Assembly (NCBI GenBank): GCA_950295325.1
Contig: OX485808.1
Coordinates: 7,628,501-7,692,500 of the forward strand
From: Polytrichum commune
Taxonomy: Eukaryota; Streptophyta; Polytrichopsida; Polytrichales; Polytrichaceae
Length of the DNA stretch: 64,000 nt
Direction of reading: 5' to 3'
Within the stretch, counting starts at the first letter, position 1; each line of letters begins with the position of its first letter. The notes under the pieces were generated by a model, which worked only from the letters and a program-made list of their open reading frames with translations, did no database searches and was not told where the DNA came from. Positions 23,820 through 35,478 of this stretch are shown here, piece by piece. The position numbers and the translations under genes were made by a program.

Positions 23820-24778
23820 TCGAAGAGTGTTTGCAACACCATAGGCACAAGAGGGACCCGGGAGTGACACCCAGGATTTGTGGCACCATAGGTGAGAGGG
23901 CCCAAGTGATCCTAGTATGGGTGGGGCCCCCAAGCGTTGAGAATGCCTCCTACCCATGAATACTAGGAGTTACAAGGGTAAGGCCATGAGCATTGGGTAG
24001 CTTATGGTGTCTTGATTTTAGAATGCTTAAGAACTCCCCAATTGAAGGTGTGAGCTAGGAGGTTTGGCAATTTGAGTGGGACAATGCCTCGGGATAGTGT
24101 TGTGGTGGGACGGGAGTGACCTGGGAGTAGCGCCCAAGACTATCAAGGTTAGAAGAACCATAACTTCTGCAATACTTGCCTGAAAGGAGCAAGTGAGGAG
24201 TCCATCGGCATCTACACAAAGAAAAAATGTAGATGGATTGGTCGCTTGATAGAATTGGAGATTTGACAACAAAATTATGGAGGTTTCAAGCTGTTGGGGG
24301 GTTCCATCCCCAACATCTAAGGGAAAATGTTTACCTAGTCCCAACTCTTAGGAGAGAGACAAAGTTTTATTTGACAATGGGCAGGGACCTTGTCTAGAGT
24401 CCTAAAGGCTTATATGAGGAGGCGGTGTTGTCGACCAACCCCACCCGATGTAAAACAACACGGCATCTACATGCATTGGCCAACATGGGGGCATAGTTGC
24501 CAAGTATGCTTCAAGTTATTATAATGTTGCTCCAGCAATGCGATGATCAACTCAAGATCGGACTTTCATGAATGGAAGTCCGCACCTAACCATTGGCTAC
24601 CTACTACAGGGAGAGTGTCGCGACTCTTGCTAGTTTTTCTTAACTTAGCTTGATCGCTTTCCAACTCTAGCAAGTGCCACAAGCCCTAACCTGCACATTC
24701 CACGCACATGCATGATTAGCTCCTAATACCGCGGACCTCCAAGCTCATGTTTTGGTCACCAAACCCTCCTACACATGT
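23820..24778 (+). repeat. Roughly 0.95 kb repeat, blocks A then B
   Basis: Block A (about 23820-24610) contains AGGGACCCGGGAGTGACACC, ACAAGGGTAAGGCCATGAGC, GAAGGTGTGAGCTAGGAGG, GCAAGTGAGGAGTCCATCGG and CATTGGCTACCTACTAC. Block B (about 24615-24778) contains GCGACTCTTGCTAG, CAACTCTAGCAAGTGCCAC and GCATGATTAGCTCC. Both recur in inverted orientation at 26240-27150, in the order reverse(A), reverse(B) on the plus strand, which is permuted relative to a simple inverted repeat. I do not recognise a transposon family. The minus open frame at 24027-24344 lies inside it and is probably not a gene. Confidence 0.75.
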
Positions 24779-26239
24779 GTGAGGCCAAACCCACCACCCT
24801 TAAGCGTCCTAGTCCGGGTGATGGTGTTGAGAATCACATGTATTGTTTGTATCGAAAGAATGATCTCTTTGCATCCAAAGGCGTTCATGTCATTTTGAAT
24901 CACTTTGTTTATTAGTGGTAGCCTCTTGGCTTTGGGCCGCGTTGGCCTTCTCAAGGGTCCAACCGGCGGCCTTGGCAACACAAGCTCTCAAGGATATTCC
25001 CCTTTGGCCTTTGATTATCCTCTTCGTTACTTGAACCTTGCTAGAGTCTTCCACTTTCTCCATCGGCCTAACCTCCTTTGTCTCGCCAATGTGGATGTCC
25101 TCCGCTTTCTCCATTAATAATGCAAGTGATTGATTTTTACCAAAGAGGACGTAAGTGTTAAAAACACTACCTCAATGGTTACTCAAAAATACAATTGCCT
25201 TAAAGGCCACACGTGAATCTTAACTAGCTTAATGAGCCTAATTACTTATCTATCACTAATCACAACCTAATGTTGTTTCTGCCTTATGTGCCAATACCCA
25301 CTTTTCGGATTAGCTTGCTAATCACCTAGTCCACCCTTGGCCGATCGATTACCCGGTTTCGGTGCAGCTTGGTACCCGGTGGCCTGGCCAACTTCGGCTG
25401 CCCAACAGCTTAGCCTCCTTCGGCTCAGATTTAGACACAATCTAACCCGGACCTCCTAGCAAGGTCCTCAACCCACACTAATCAAGGGCATACTAACCAC
25501 ACCTTAAGTCACACTATAATGTGCACCCTTAACTACTAATCGGATGTTTGTTTCTAATTTCTTTTTGTGTTTTTTTGGCTACTCAACTAACATTACTCCC
25601 TAACCTTACTAAGACTAACTAATCCACACACGTGGCTTTCAAGCTCTAAGAGCTAGCCCCCTTTAGAACACTTGAGAGAGAGAGCTTAACTAATTAACTT
25701 CACTAAAAACTAATAACCCACACACGTGGCTCAAGCTCTTAAGAGCTTGCTCCCTTGAGAGCGCTTGATGGAGAGAGAGGTAAATGAGAGAAAAAAACAC
25801 CTTAAGTAACAAAGAGGGAGAGAGGGAGAGAGGGAGAGAGGGAGAGAGGGAGAGAGAGGTGAGGATAGGGTGAGAGGATTAGCACCTCCAATCACAATCC
25901 CTTAACCTTCTCCTCCAAAGTAGGGACTAATCCCCATCCACCAAGCTTCCTTCTTCCTAAACTAACAAGGTGGATCCAAAAGTGGGCATTTAACCCGTGG
26001 AGCTCACCTTGCCTCACCTTACCCTCTACTCACATAATCAAGGCATCCTCTTATTGAAATCAACCCTTGAAATAACCACTCAACACATTCTAATGCCTAA
26101 ACTTAAATCCACACCACACTTCACTATTTTTATGTTTTGTGAATAATCATAACCCTCAAAGTCAAACTAAAATTGGTTTCGAAGAGTTAATCACCACATG
26201 TGGGCACCATTTTGGGCTCACAACATGCATTCGGGATTT
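24779..26239. other. Unclassified sequence between the inverted repeat copies
   Basis: A minus open frame at 24890-25114 (rich in Glu, Lys and Val) and an overlapping plus frame show no motif I know. The sequence CACACACGTGGCT...CAAGCTCT occurs twice (25625-25650 and 25720-25745), each followed by an AGAGAGAGCTTA/GAGAGAG tract. The whole could be the interior of an element whose outer parts are the A/B blocks, but I see no reverse transcriptase, integrase or transposase. Confidence 0.35.
25812..25858. repeat. (GGGAGA)n microsatellite
   Basis: About seven GGGAGA-type hexamers lie in a row. Confidence 0.9.
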
Positions 26240-27150
26240 TCCCCTTAGTAGGTAGCCAATGGTTAATGTGGAATTCCATTCAAGAAAATCCCCTCTTGAG
26301 TTGATCATCATATTGCCAAAACAACACTACAACAATCTGGAGCAAATTGCCAAATATGCTCCAGGTAAGGTCGGTCGGCTAAGCTGCCTCACCCATATAA
26401 GCCTCTAGAACTTTGGGCAGGGCGCCTACCCCACCGTCAAGTATTATTTTATCTCTCTACAAGGGTTGGGGCCAAGTAGACATTTTCACTTAGTCGTTGG
26501 GGCTAGAAGCCCTCAGCAGCTTCAGACCACCATAACTTATACATATGATCTCTGATGCTATCAAGCGACCACTCTATCGACATCTACTCTTTGCATAGGT
26601 GCCGATGAACCCCTCACTTGCCCCTTATTGAAGCAAGTATTGAGGACATTATGGTTATTTAAACCTAGGCAGTCCCAGGTCACTGTTGTCCCAGGGCACT
26701 ATCCCGGGACATCGCCCCACTCAAATTGCCATATCTCCTAGCTCACACCTCTGATTGAGGTGTTCTTGAGCATTCTAAAATCCGCACGCCATAAGCTACT
26801 CATAGCCCATGGCCTTACCCTTGTGACTCCTAGTTTTCGTGGGTGGGAGACATTTCCAACGCCCGGGGCCCTCACCTACACTAGGATCACTTGGGCACTC
26901 TCATCAATGGCGTCACAAGTCCCGGGTGTCATTCCAGGGTCCCCCTTGTGTTCATGGTGTTTCGGACACTCCTCATGAAGGGTAAGCGATAAGGAGTCCT
27001 AAATGCATGTGTAGGAGGATTTGGAGGCTCGAAGTTGGAGGTTGGAGCTAATCATGCACGTGTGCGGGATGTGCAGGGTTAGCGCTCGTGACACTTGCTA
27101 GAGTTGTGAAACGGTGAAGATAAGTTAAGGGGAGCTAGCAAGAGTCGCAA
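26240..27150 (-). repeat. Second copy of the A/B repeat, inverted and permuted
   Basis: Reverse complement of block A lies at about 26240-26990 (TAGTAGGTAGCCAATGGTTA, GGTGCCGATGAACCCCTCAC, CTCCTAGCTCACACCTCTGA, GGCCTTACCCTTGTGACTCC). Reverse complement of block B lies at about 26995-27150 (GGAGCTAATCATGCACGTG, GACACTTGCTAGAGTTGTG, CTAGCAAGAGTCGCAAC). In its own orientation the order is B then A, whereas the copy at 23820 is A then B. Confidence 0.75.
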
Positions 27151-27159
27151 CAAGAATTC

Positions 27160-27560
27160 TGTTAGTCAGCCAAAATCCACACCCTCATATTTGATGTGGA
27201 GGTTTCAATCAATCGACTAAAACCTCCACACAAATACTTGTTGTACATGTTTAAGTCAATCGACCAAAATTTTAACCCTAATACTTCATGTGCACGTTTC
27301 AGTCGGTTGATTGAAACCGTTATTGTTTTGCAAGTCCTCATCGTTGCCAATTTATTATGTTGACCGACTGAAACATGCTACCCATCAACCAAAGCCTACT
27401 ATTTGGTTTGACCTAGTGTACTGACCTAGTGTACTGACCTACCTATGCATACAAAGAGTTTAGAGTCACTTGACTAGATATTCTTCTTTGTTTTGGTCAA
27501 TCATCTGAAACAATCGGTGTAAGGAGTTTGTTGTTTTAAATATTTCTTGCTAGTTTTATG
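27160..27560. repeat. TTTCAGTCGATTGA-type short repeats
   Basis: Degenerate copies of a GTTTCAGTCGRTTGATTGAAAC motif recur several times at 27200-27370, and related copies occur at 23700-23790, just outside the other A/B repeat. ACTGACCTAGTGT is duplicated in tandem at about 27411-27440. Confidence 0.55.
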
Positions 27561-27574
27561 CAATCATTCCATCC

Positions 27575-30510
27575 ATGGAGGAAGTCAATAAGAGCATGGA
27601 TTGGTCCTCAACGGAAATGTTGGACATGTTCTCTTGTTTTAATATGAAGTTGATAGTGTTGGGAAGGGAGAGATTGATGATGTTGAAGAGGAGCCGCATG
27701 TGGAGACTCCTTTGCCGTCTATACATGTGGAGCCCATTGGCAAGTGTTCCGAGATTTCTAAATTGAAATCGTTGAACTTGGAGGTGGTCCTCCTTAGCAA
27801 GAGTGGAATTCTTGTTGCAGAGGGTGTTTGTTGTTATATCTACCCACATGATTGTATTGACCAATACCCACTTGGCGATGAGGATGTTGGAGTTGTCACT
27901 CTAGAGTTACTCGTTCATTCCGAAGTGCATCCCACTTAAAGATTTTTGCTCCATAGGCGGCTCTTCCAAAATATTATGCTTGAGGGCATAAGCTTGCGTG
28001 ATCATGAGTGTTGCCATTAGCAGCTTCAAGAAGAACCCCAAGCCAACATGGGACGATGCAAAGGCCTACGGAAGTATGATTCATTATGTGTTCCCCACTC
28101 TGCAAATGAGTGTAAACGCCAAAAATTGCTCATAAAACAATTTATTAGAGCAGTGACCATGAAGGATTGTTGTATTCACCACTATTGCCAGTTGTTTCCA
28201 CATGAGAAAATGAAGGTTATTCGGGAAGAATTGTGGCTTGGAGATTTCCACCTTAGATCTTTAAATAATTTGATGTTCATAGGGAAATACATGTGAATGA
28301 GGTGGAATGCAAGGTGCTCACAATTGAAATCATAGATGTGTATTGTATGGCATGGTACATCATACATGGTGTGTTTAAAGAATTTTATAGACATGTAGCT
28401 TATGCCAAAGAAGGTTGCCGATCCCGTGACCATGGGAATTTGGGCTTAGAGAAACCTACGGAAGTAACACAATAAGTAGCCACCATCATTGTGCTTCTTG
28501 CTAACGTGATGCCACACAAAACGCGTACGCTCCCAATGGGGGAGAATGTTGTTGAAAAGGTTCTTCCCGAGGAAACAAAATGGAAAGACCTCTTGTTGGA
28601 TGTAAATGCGGTTGGTGAGAAGGCTAGTTTGGAGCCCATTTTGTTGTCCAAATTGAGCACACTTAAGAAAACAAACTTCAACGACTACATTCCAAAAAGA
28701 AGCGGTAACAATTTTGCTCGGTGTTCCAAATGCGAAACATTGAAGCACCTTCGGGATGCACATATGATTGGGACCGAGTCTTATGTTGTACATTAATTAA
28801 ATTATTTCAAGCATGTGAACATGCAAGAAGCGCATCGCAATGATTATTACACAAAAAATGTTATCCATTGCTAGGCCTTTAGAGGCTCTCATGGTCATCC
28901 ATAATAAAATAGACCATGCCAAAACAATCTCACCATGTTTTGCACACCGAATCAAGGCTATGAATGGACTCTTTTAGCTACATATTTTGGTTAGATCTAA
29001 TATGATTTTCTCCAATATCTCATAGCTAGTGAATCTTTGTTTTGTGGGGTTTCATAACTTTATTTATGTGTTACGGTACTTAGGAGCATAAACATAATTG
29101 ACTTGGATTGCTTATTCGATATCAAGTCTTCGAGTTGTTCTTGTAGGGATGATTGTGCATGGCCATGGTGATGTCAAGTTTGTCTGTTATGCCCTTAATG
29201 TGTATCCAACTAATTCAAACCACTCCATGGGGTCATTTGCACAGCCTTTGCATGATTTCGAGAAACTACATGCATACTCTTCAAGATCGTTCTTGAGATG
29301 TTGGATCGATACCACTATATGAGATGGTGTTGGATGGAAAAAGATGCATGTTGGAATTCATTGCGAAAACCCCTTGATGAGCCAACCTATGATTGCAGAA
29401 ATGTTGTCCCCCACTATGTGGGTCCAAATGGACAATTGCGCAAAGGACAATAAACATAGAGTTGTATTTGTCTATTGGTCTTTCTTGGTTGCGAAAGGCA
29501 TTTTCAAAGAGATGTTTGTATCATTTTAATTGGTGGGCCACACACACAATGATATTGATATATCTTTTGGGCGGTGGAGCATGAAGTTGCATGAGGAGAA
29601 TTTCCCAACAACACCACTCTTGATGAAATTTTACATGGTTTTGAATAGCGTTTTTGTCATCCCACAAATGATTGAGGAGGTGCTAGACTTCAAAGCATTT
29701 ATAAAACCATATCTTCAGAGTGAAGCTCATCATTTAATTGGACACACAAAGGCTCAACAATTTTGGTTATACTTGCGTAATGCCAATGTTGCGGCCATGT
29801 AGTACAAGCTATTGTGTATGACACAAGATTGGAACCCACCGGAGGAGCTTCTTGTTTGGCATGTTGACAAGGAGGATAGGACGATGTTACCGGATGGGAA
29901 GTCCAAACTTTGCAATTCAATACCCATGAAAATTGTGGAAGATATTATAAAGGACATATCGAGCTTCATACAATATTGGGAACGTCCGTGGGTAGCAGAT
30001 GTTGGTAGATCATTTCGCCACATATTTCCAACTTGGATAGGCTAATAGGCACGTACATGTTTGTTCTGCTTTGATAGAACTTCATTAAGATAGTTGCCTT
30101 ACTTTAAGGCATGGTTTTTTGCCACAAAACCGTGTGGATGATCATGCATTGGAGGCTAGGCTTTTTGGACAATGGGGAGGTTTGTGAGGAGTTTGGCGAA
30201 GACGACCATTACGTTGGGCCTGCTAATAATCATCTTCCACCCTATTTCCATGTTGCAATGGATTGTCATATTGCATCCTGGAGATGAGACATATGTTTGA
30301 GTGGCAAGAACTTTGTCTCAATTGTAATTTCTAGTCCTCATTTCCGCTAGATTTAGGTGGAGTACTACACTCCAACAACACACATAATGAATATGTTATC
30401 CCTCGTTACACATGTTGGGATAAAAATCATAATTTTTGTTGGAGGGTGGATTATGAGCCTGGTCCAAGTTGGATAGACACACATTCCATATTCATGGCAT
30501 GGAAACTATA
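27575..30510 (+). pseudogene. DUF7869-like mobile-element protein, decayed copy 2
   Basis: The reading spans about 2.9 kb on the plus strand in several frames. The N-terminal part (27690-27940) is unlike anything I know. About 28140-28795 reads almost continuously through one frameshift and one TAA: MAWYIIHGVFKEFYRHVAYA, then LEKPTEVTQ, then PKRSGNNFARCSKCETLKHL with a CxxC pair. About 28877-28970 gives VIHNKIDHAKTISPCFAHRI. Next comes a stretch of about 150 bp ending TTGTTCTTGTAG that copy 1 lacks and that looks like an intron. It is followed by MIVHGHGDVKFVCYALNVYP, VQMDNCAKDNKHRVVFVYWS, a TAA, and LVGHTHNDIDISFGRWSMKL (29420-29600), then KAQQFWLYLRNA and a C-terminal part to about 30510. 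The second Asp-Asn pair and the HTHxDI motif are those of the DUF7869 family. Copy 2 keeps more of the N terminus than copy 1. Both are inactivated by different mutations. Confidence 0.62.
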
Positions 30511-31097
30511 GAAGAATCATAATGGGTCACTATGCACCTCTCAAAATTCTATAACATTTGTAGAAGACAATTTTACTTGCCCCGCAGGTGAATCAAGCCA
30601 ATGAAAACTTGGTAGAAGTCAAGTTGTTTGGTTGTGGAATAACCACCAATAATATCCAACATTTTTGTACTTGATTTGGTATTATAAATTTAGTATGCTT
30701 AAAATTATAATAAACTACTAGTAAGTCTATGTGCATTGTGCATTCAATACAATTAGGCTAGACTTTGGGTCACTGACGAATCCTATTATGTTTGGGTTTG
30801 GATGAATATCCATATATAATATTCAATATATATATATATATTGGTTTGGGACAAAACTCCTATGTTGCAATCAATATGCATTTATTACACTCTAGTTTTG
30901 TAGGTTGAAGGATTTGGGGTTTACTCTATATTCAATATGCATGTGTTCCTTTGATTTTATGTTTGTAGTAGGTTTCAAGTGCTCTACCTAATGTGTTAAT
31001 GGTTGAAACCTACTACAAACATATTGTAATCCTATGTTTAGGACGACTTCATGTTGTTGTCATTCATACATTAATTTAAAACAATGAAAAGTCTCAA
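30511..31097. other. AT-rich spacer, nothing recognised
   Basis: There is no gene. A TA microsatellite lies at about 30818-30841. GGTTTCAAGTGCTCTACC (about 30970) and its surroundings include a short inverted match, GTAGTAGGTTT/AAACCTACTAC, which could form a hairpin of about 11 bp. Confidence 0.4.
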
Positions 31098-31720
31098 ATT
31101 ACCTAATATAGTGTTATAGCACATAGGCCAATCTCGTTGTTGCACGTGTCTTTAGGGGTGGTTTACACCATAGACCATGAACTTGTCCCATGGAAGATGC
31201 CCTATTCCGCGGTACGAGTTCATGGTCTACATTTCACGGTCCGGGTTCTTAAAGATTTGATTTACAAAGCCGTTGGGCCCCTCACTAGGTGTAAACCAAA
31301 TGTGGACCAAGAGGAATGACCATGTGGCAAGAAGTGGATGTGCTGATTTTTTTAATATAAGCCCAAAAAGGGCAGTTTTGGGAAAAAATGAAGTTTGACA
31401 ATTTTGTTGACTTCAATTTGCCTTCACTTGCCTACACATGCCTTCACTTACCTTGTCACTTAGTTTTTTCTTCTTTTCGCCTTAAAATTCAGCAAGTATG
31501 GTAGAAATGGAGGAGAGGAGGAGAAAGCTAGTCGTGCTAGCAGGATTGTACATATTTTTGTACATGCTTGTGAAGAATGTTGTGGGCATTTGAACACTGA
31601 TTTTGCAAGGAAAATGGGAAAAATTTGCAATTTTGAGAGTGATTTACGAAAGCATTGGACGTAGAGAGAGGAACATATGGAGTCAAGAGAGGATGTTAGG
31701 TTTTGTAGACTGGTTGCTAT

Positions 31721-33218
31721 CATGGGGAGGTCACTCAGTAGGATTTTTGTGTACCACGTGCGGCGGAGGGGTATTTATTTAGGGGTTATTTACCTCCAAG
31801 GCACGAATTAAAAGCTCCCTATAATTATATAATATTCTAAAATGGCCTATTTTTTTGTACCCTACCATTACTTATAATGCCCATGTCATTGAAATTTGTT
31901 GTAGTCTATATTCCTTTTAATTAAAAAAACTGAATTTAAGAATGTATGCAATGCAAAAGTGATGGGAAAATCATGGCAACAAAAAAATATAAAAATTACG
32001 TACCATTGCAAAAACCAAGTACAAAAACTTAAAGTGAAAATACAAAAAGAAGACTTAGGATGGAACACAACGTGATTGAGTGTGTGTTTACAAACACAAC
32101 AAGATTGTGTGTGTGTTCACAAACACAACACCCGCTCCATAAAAATCCTTTATTCAAAATCACTTTACATGATAGTAAAGACCAAAACCATATAGTGTGA
32201 AACACTTTAAGCTTGGTCATGAATCTTATATAGTTCGTTCTGTCACAAACTTGGACAGTTGCTCTGAATCATTCCTATCAAGAGTGTACACCTCATTTGT
32301 AGAATTGTAGCTCATGTTTACCGTAGATATAATGCAATCTACATCAATCCATTTGCTATCCGTGTGATCATACTTAAATTTGTTACGGCCTGGATATTTT
32401 CTATAATATTGCAACATTACTTCGATGTGGGGATTATTAGGATTTCTCCTCCCTGATTCCTCCGTTCGAGCAAGGAGGTCAACCGCTTGCCTAAGTACTC
32501 CAAATTGTTTTCCATTGCGCCGCCGCATAGCTTGCACCCTACCCACCCACCATGAACTGGAATCTACTCCGTTCAATATGTTAGTAGCATTTCCAGCTTT
32601 AACATCAGTCATTGAACGTCCCCTTTTTCATTTGGCAGCGGATTTTACAGTTGACAATAACATTGTTGTGCTCCGTTGGACAAAATGCACCCCACAATCA
32701 GATCCTATAGATAACAAACTTGATCCACATGAAGATCTTGCTTGGAGACAATTATCATGGTTGTTGAAATGAATACTATGTTTAATTCTTGCTAATCTAT
32801 CTTTGGATAGAGAAACATTACCATTGAGTTGCGAGACAAACGTTGATTTGTAAATTGAATGCCCATCAACTTCTACGGTTGGCAAAAATTTTCCGGTTCT
32901 CTGTACTGAGGCTTCCAATTTCATCCATTTTTGGGTGAATGATGAGTAATTTTTTATCCATCCCTCGTGAGGCATGCATACGAAATTGATTCTACTAAAC
33001 ATACATCCTAAGATCCTTATTTTCAGCCCCTATATTATTTTTACTAAAAAGGAATGGCCCATATTTTATACCTATCTATTTTACTTGTAATGGGCTTATG
33101 TACTTTTAATGGACCCTTCATTATTTGGAATTCTTTTATAATTTTTATGTCAAATGATTTTAATCCTCCCTATATTATACCGCACGTCGTTTTTAAAATG
33201 CACTAAGTGACCTCCCCG
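31721..33218. mobile_element. Mutator-like (Pack-MULE-type) element, copy 1
   Basis: The 1498 bp element is flanked by a perfect 10 bp duplication, TGGTTGCTAT (31711-31720 and 33219-33228). The inverted ends are CATGGGGAGGTCACTCAGTA on the left and, in reverse complement, CGGGGAGGTCACTTAGTGCA on the right. Weaker symmetry continues to an ACGTGCGG box about 40 bp in. Duplications of 9-11 bp are the mark of Mutator-like elements (family knowledge). Its outer 300-430 bp on each side match the element at 62078-63436, while the centre differs. No transposase is present. It carries a coding-like minus-strand segment (next entry). It sits inside the Harbinger transposase gene. Confidence 0.83.
32226..33002 (-). 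pseudogene. Coding-like cargo of the Mutator-like element, unidentified
   Basis: A single minus frame runs 258 codons from the ATG at 33000-33002 to the stop at 32226, broken only by one TGA at 32628-32630. The first 25-30 codons lie in the element's own subterminal sequence (MFSRINFVCMPHEGWI); the rest is cargo. The cargo has protein-like features: SLLSIGSDCGVHFVQRS, a basic WWVGRVQAMRRRNGKQFG stretch, then YYRKYPGRNKFKYDHTDSKW and a Val/Ile-rich end. I do not recognise the family. A host-gene fragment captured by the transposon is the natural reading, and the fusion with the element's own ATG is an inference from the overlap. Confidence 0.55.
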
Positions 33219-34312
33219 TGGTTGCTATTGGGTTTGTGGACGGAGAAAGAATTTAGAAAGCGAACGTGAGTGACATATACAACATTTAGGTTTTTGTGAG
33301 AGGTTGGGTCTGTATTTGAAGAAAGAATATACCCGTTTTAGGGTTACCGTGCCGGTGCAAGAGAAGATAGCAATGTCATTGCATCGGTTGGGTAGTGATG
33401 ATGGATTGCAAACCATAGGTGATTTGTATGGAGTACATAAAAACACATTGTCCATAATAGTGAGAGAATTTTGTAGAATCGTGACAAAATATCTTCAACC
33501 AGTTTTCGTGCAAACTCCAAATGAATCGCAATTTAGGGTTTTAGCTTCGAAGTTCGAGCAATTGTACAGAATACCTTACATCATAGGTGCGATAGATGGA
33601 TCACATATTCATGTTTTGGCTCCTATAATCGGCGGAGAAGATTATTATTGCAAGAAGTAATTTCATTTAGCGATTTTGCAGGGAATTGTTGGATCATATT
33701 GCATGTTTTGGAATTATGAGTTTGGATGGGCAGAATATCTTCACGATTGGACAGTATTTCAAATGACAAAAATTGGACGCGCTTGCATTGAGGGTAAATT
33801 CCAGCCATACAAGTTGATAGAAAATGCTGCATATCCGATAAGGCCTTAGATGTATTGTCCATTTAAGGGTGGAAAAACAACGCTATCCGGGAAAGATGAA
33901 AATTGGAATTTCATACAATCTTCGACGAGGATGTGCGTAGAGAGGGCATTCATGATTTTGAAAGGCAGGAGGAGGTTGATAATGAAACGATCTGAGATAC
34001 CTTTAAGGAATATACTTGATATTGTAGTAGCTTGTATAGTATTGCACAAGGAGAAAAAGCTGGAATTGCAGAAGTGCGAAGAAATATTCTAGCTAGGAAA
34101 GATGTGCCAATTGCAGATGAAAAAAATGATGCAGATACAGATTTATTTTTGTTGAGAGAAAATGAGAAGGCTAATGACCTTCTGCGGGAAGCTACAGCGA
34201 TGCACGAAACATTGGCAAAAAATTTGTGGCAATACAAACTACGCAAAAAATCTAGTATTATAGAAATTGATAGTGATAGTGATAGTGAGATTGATTTAAT
34301 GGATTAAAGATA

Positions 34313-35478
34313 GAATTTAGCTATAAGAGTAGCAAAATTCGTGTCCATATTTTTGAGGATAGCAGTAGATTCTTGGAATGATGCAAGAAATGTCTTTGAA
34401 TTTCCTACAACATGTTCTAGAAGAGTTTCAATCTTTTCTTGTGTTTTATTTTTCTTCTCTTGTGCTGGCGGTGCAGAAGTTGTTGCTTGAGACGGTGTAG
34501 GGGTAGAAAGAATAGCATCTTCTGTCCAAAATTTTGTGGCATTAGCAGGAATCTCATTGTAAACACTCGCCCTACTACCATGTCATTGATCCATCTCTTT
34601 AAACCACTTGCATTTTTGTTTTTTATTATTACCTGAAATTTCATTTGCTTTCTTATCAGTTCTATATTCATTTAAGACGGTTTTGTATTTTTTTTTTTCA
34701 TGATAATCAAGATCAATTGAATCCTTTGATTGCAACGACCATTTGAATTTGTAATTTAATCCAGGAGTTGGCACCTACATAAGCAACATAAAACACATTA
34801 AATTTGTGAAATAGAAGCTAAAAGATGTTAAAATTGACGATGTAAGAAAAAAATTAACATAGGAGAAGTATAGTATAAGGACATATGTTATTTATGAAGA
34901 CATTGAAAAAAAATTGACGTAGTGGTAAGGAGAAGCAACGAGAGAATGGTAGAAAGGAGGAGACGTGGGTTCCATTTTCGACATCGGCATATTTTTACTA
35001 AACATAGTAACAAACTCAAAGTCCTCGCGGTAGCGGCCACCGGTATATGGGGGGGAGGGGGGGCATAGGGGCTTACGGCTAAGGCGAAGGCCTTCTACGG
35101 CCAACATCAAAGGTCAACACATTTTACCAATTTTTTTTAAAAAAATTCTACAAAAATTCTACAAAATATTTTTTTAAAATTCAAAAAAACATTACACAAA
35201 ATATTGAAAAAATCCAAAAACAAATTACCTTGCTTGTTTGCTGTTTTTGTGAATTCTTCGTCCATCTCCCCACGAATTACTATCAGATGATGCACTTCGA
35301 AATCCTTCCATTTGATCCTGGTCATTTCTTCTTCTTCTTCCGATTCGCCAATTTCAATCGTATTCTTCTTATCGCCTTTCTTCATTTTCTTCGTTGTTTC
35401 TTTTGTGACACGCCCCCTCTTTCTTTTTGCTAGTTGGCTCTTCGTTGCTCCTTCGATTTCTTCTTTTTCTTCAAACAT
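34313..35478 (-). pseudogene. Myb/SANT-like accessory protein of the Harbinger element
   Basis: Exon 1 is 35478 down to about 35236. It starts MFEEKEEIEGATKSQLAKRK, has a Lys-rich nuclear-targeting stretch and an acidic ESEEEEE run, then TRIKWKDFEVHHLIVIRGEM, the start of the trihelix-like Myb/SANT domain found in these partner proteins. A GTAATT donor follows CAAG at about 35236. The last exon begins after a TATGTAG acceptor near 34784 (PTPGLNYKFKWSLQSKDS), includes WFKEMDQ, a TGA at about 34582-34587, then HGSRASVYNEIPANATKFW, and ends at the TAA near 34313. The remainder of the domain is expected between these two exons, where I see only fragments (35040-34900), so that part may be lost. 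In the family this protein brings the transposase to the nucleus and the element's ends. Confidence 0.72.

Larger units (their letters stand above)
31497..34307 (+). pseudogene. HARBI1-like transposase (DDE_Tnp_4 type), interrupted and decayed
   Basis: The likely start is the ATG at 31497 (MVEMEERRRKLVVLAG). After a frameshift, a helical N-terminal region continues (NTDFARKMGKICNFESDLRK) up to the Mutator-like insertion at 31721. Beyond the insertion, from about 33225, the frame passes a TGA and a one-base frameshift into CERLGLYLKKEY, then RFRVTVPVQEKIAMSLHRLG. The catalytic triad of the family is visible: the first Asp in IGAIDGSHIH (about 33590), the second in the HDW of WAEYLHDWTVFQ (about 33745), and the Glu in CVERAFMILKGRRR (about 33940). 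In-frame stops are TAA at 33658 and TAG at 33847, the latter at a position where the family has Trp (RPWMY). A further frameshift near 34030 leads to an acidic tail ending at 34307. The enzyme would cut at TTA targets together with its Myb-like partner. Confidence 0.9.

Noticed and set aside
23513-23959. 148-codon and overlapping 104-codon plus frames
   Set aside because: They arise from the 68 bp tandem duplication and the start of the A/B repeat; there is no motif and no coding-like composition.
24779-26239. Interior of an LTR retrotransposon between the A/B repeats
   Set aside because: The A/B repeats are inverted rather than direct, and I see no reverse transcriptase, integrase, primer-binding site or polypurine tract.
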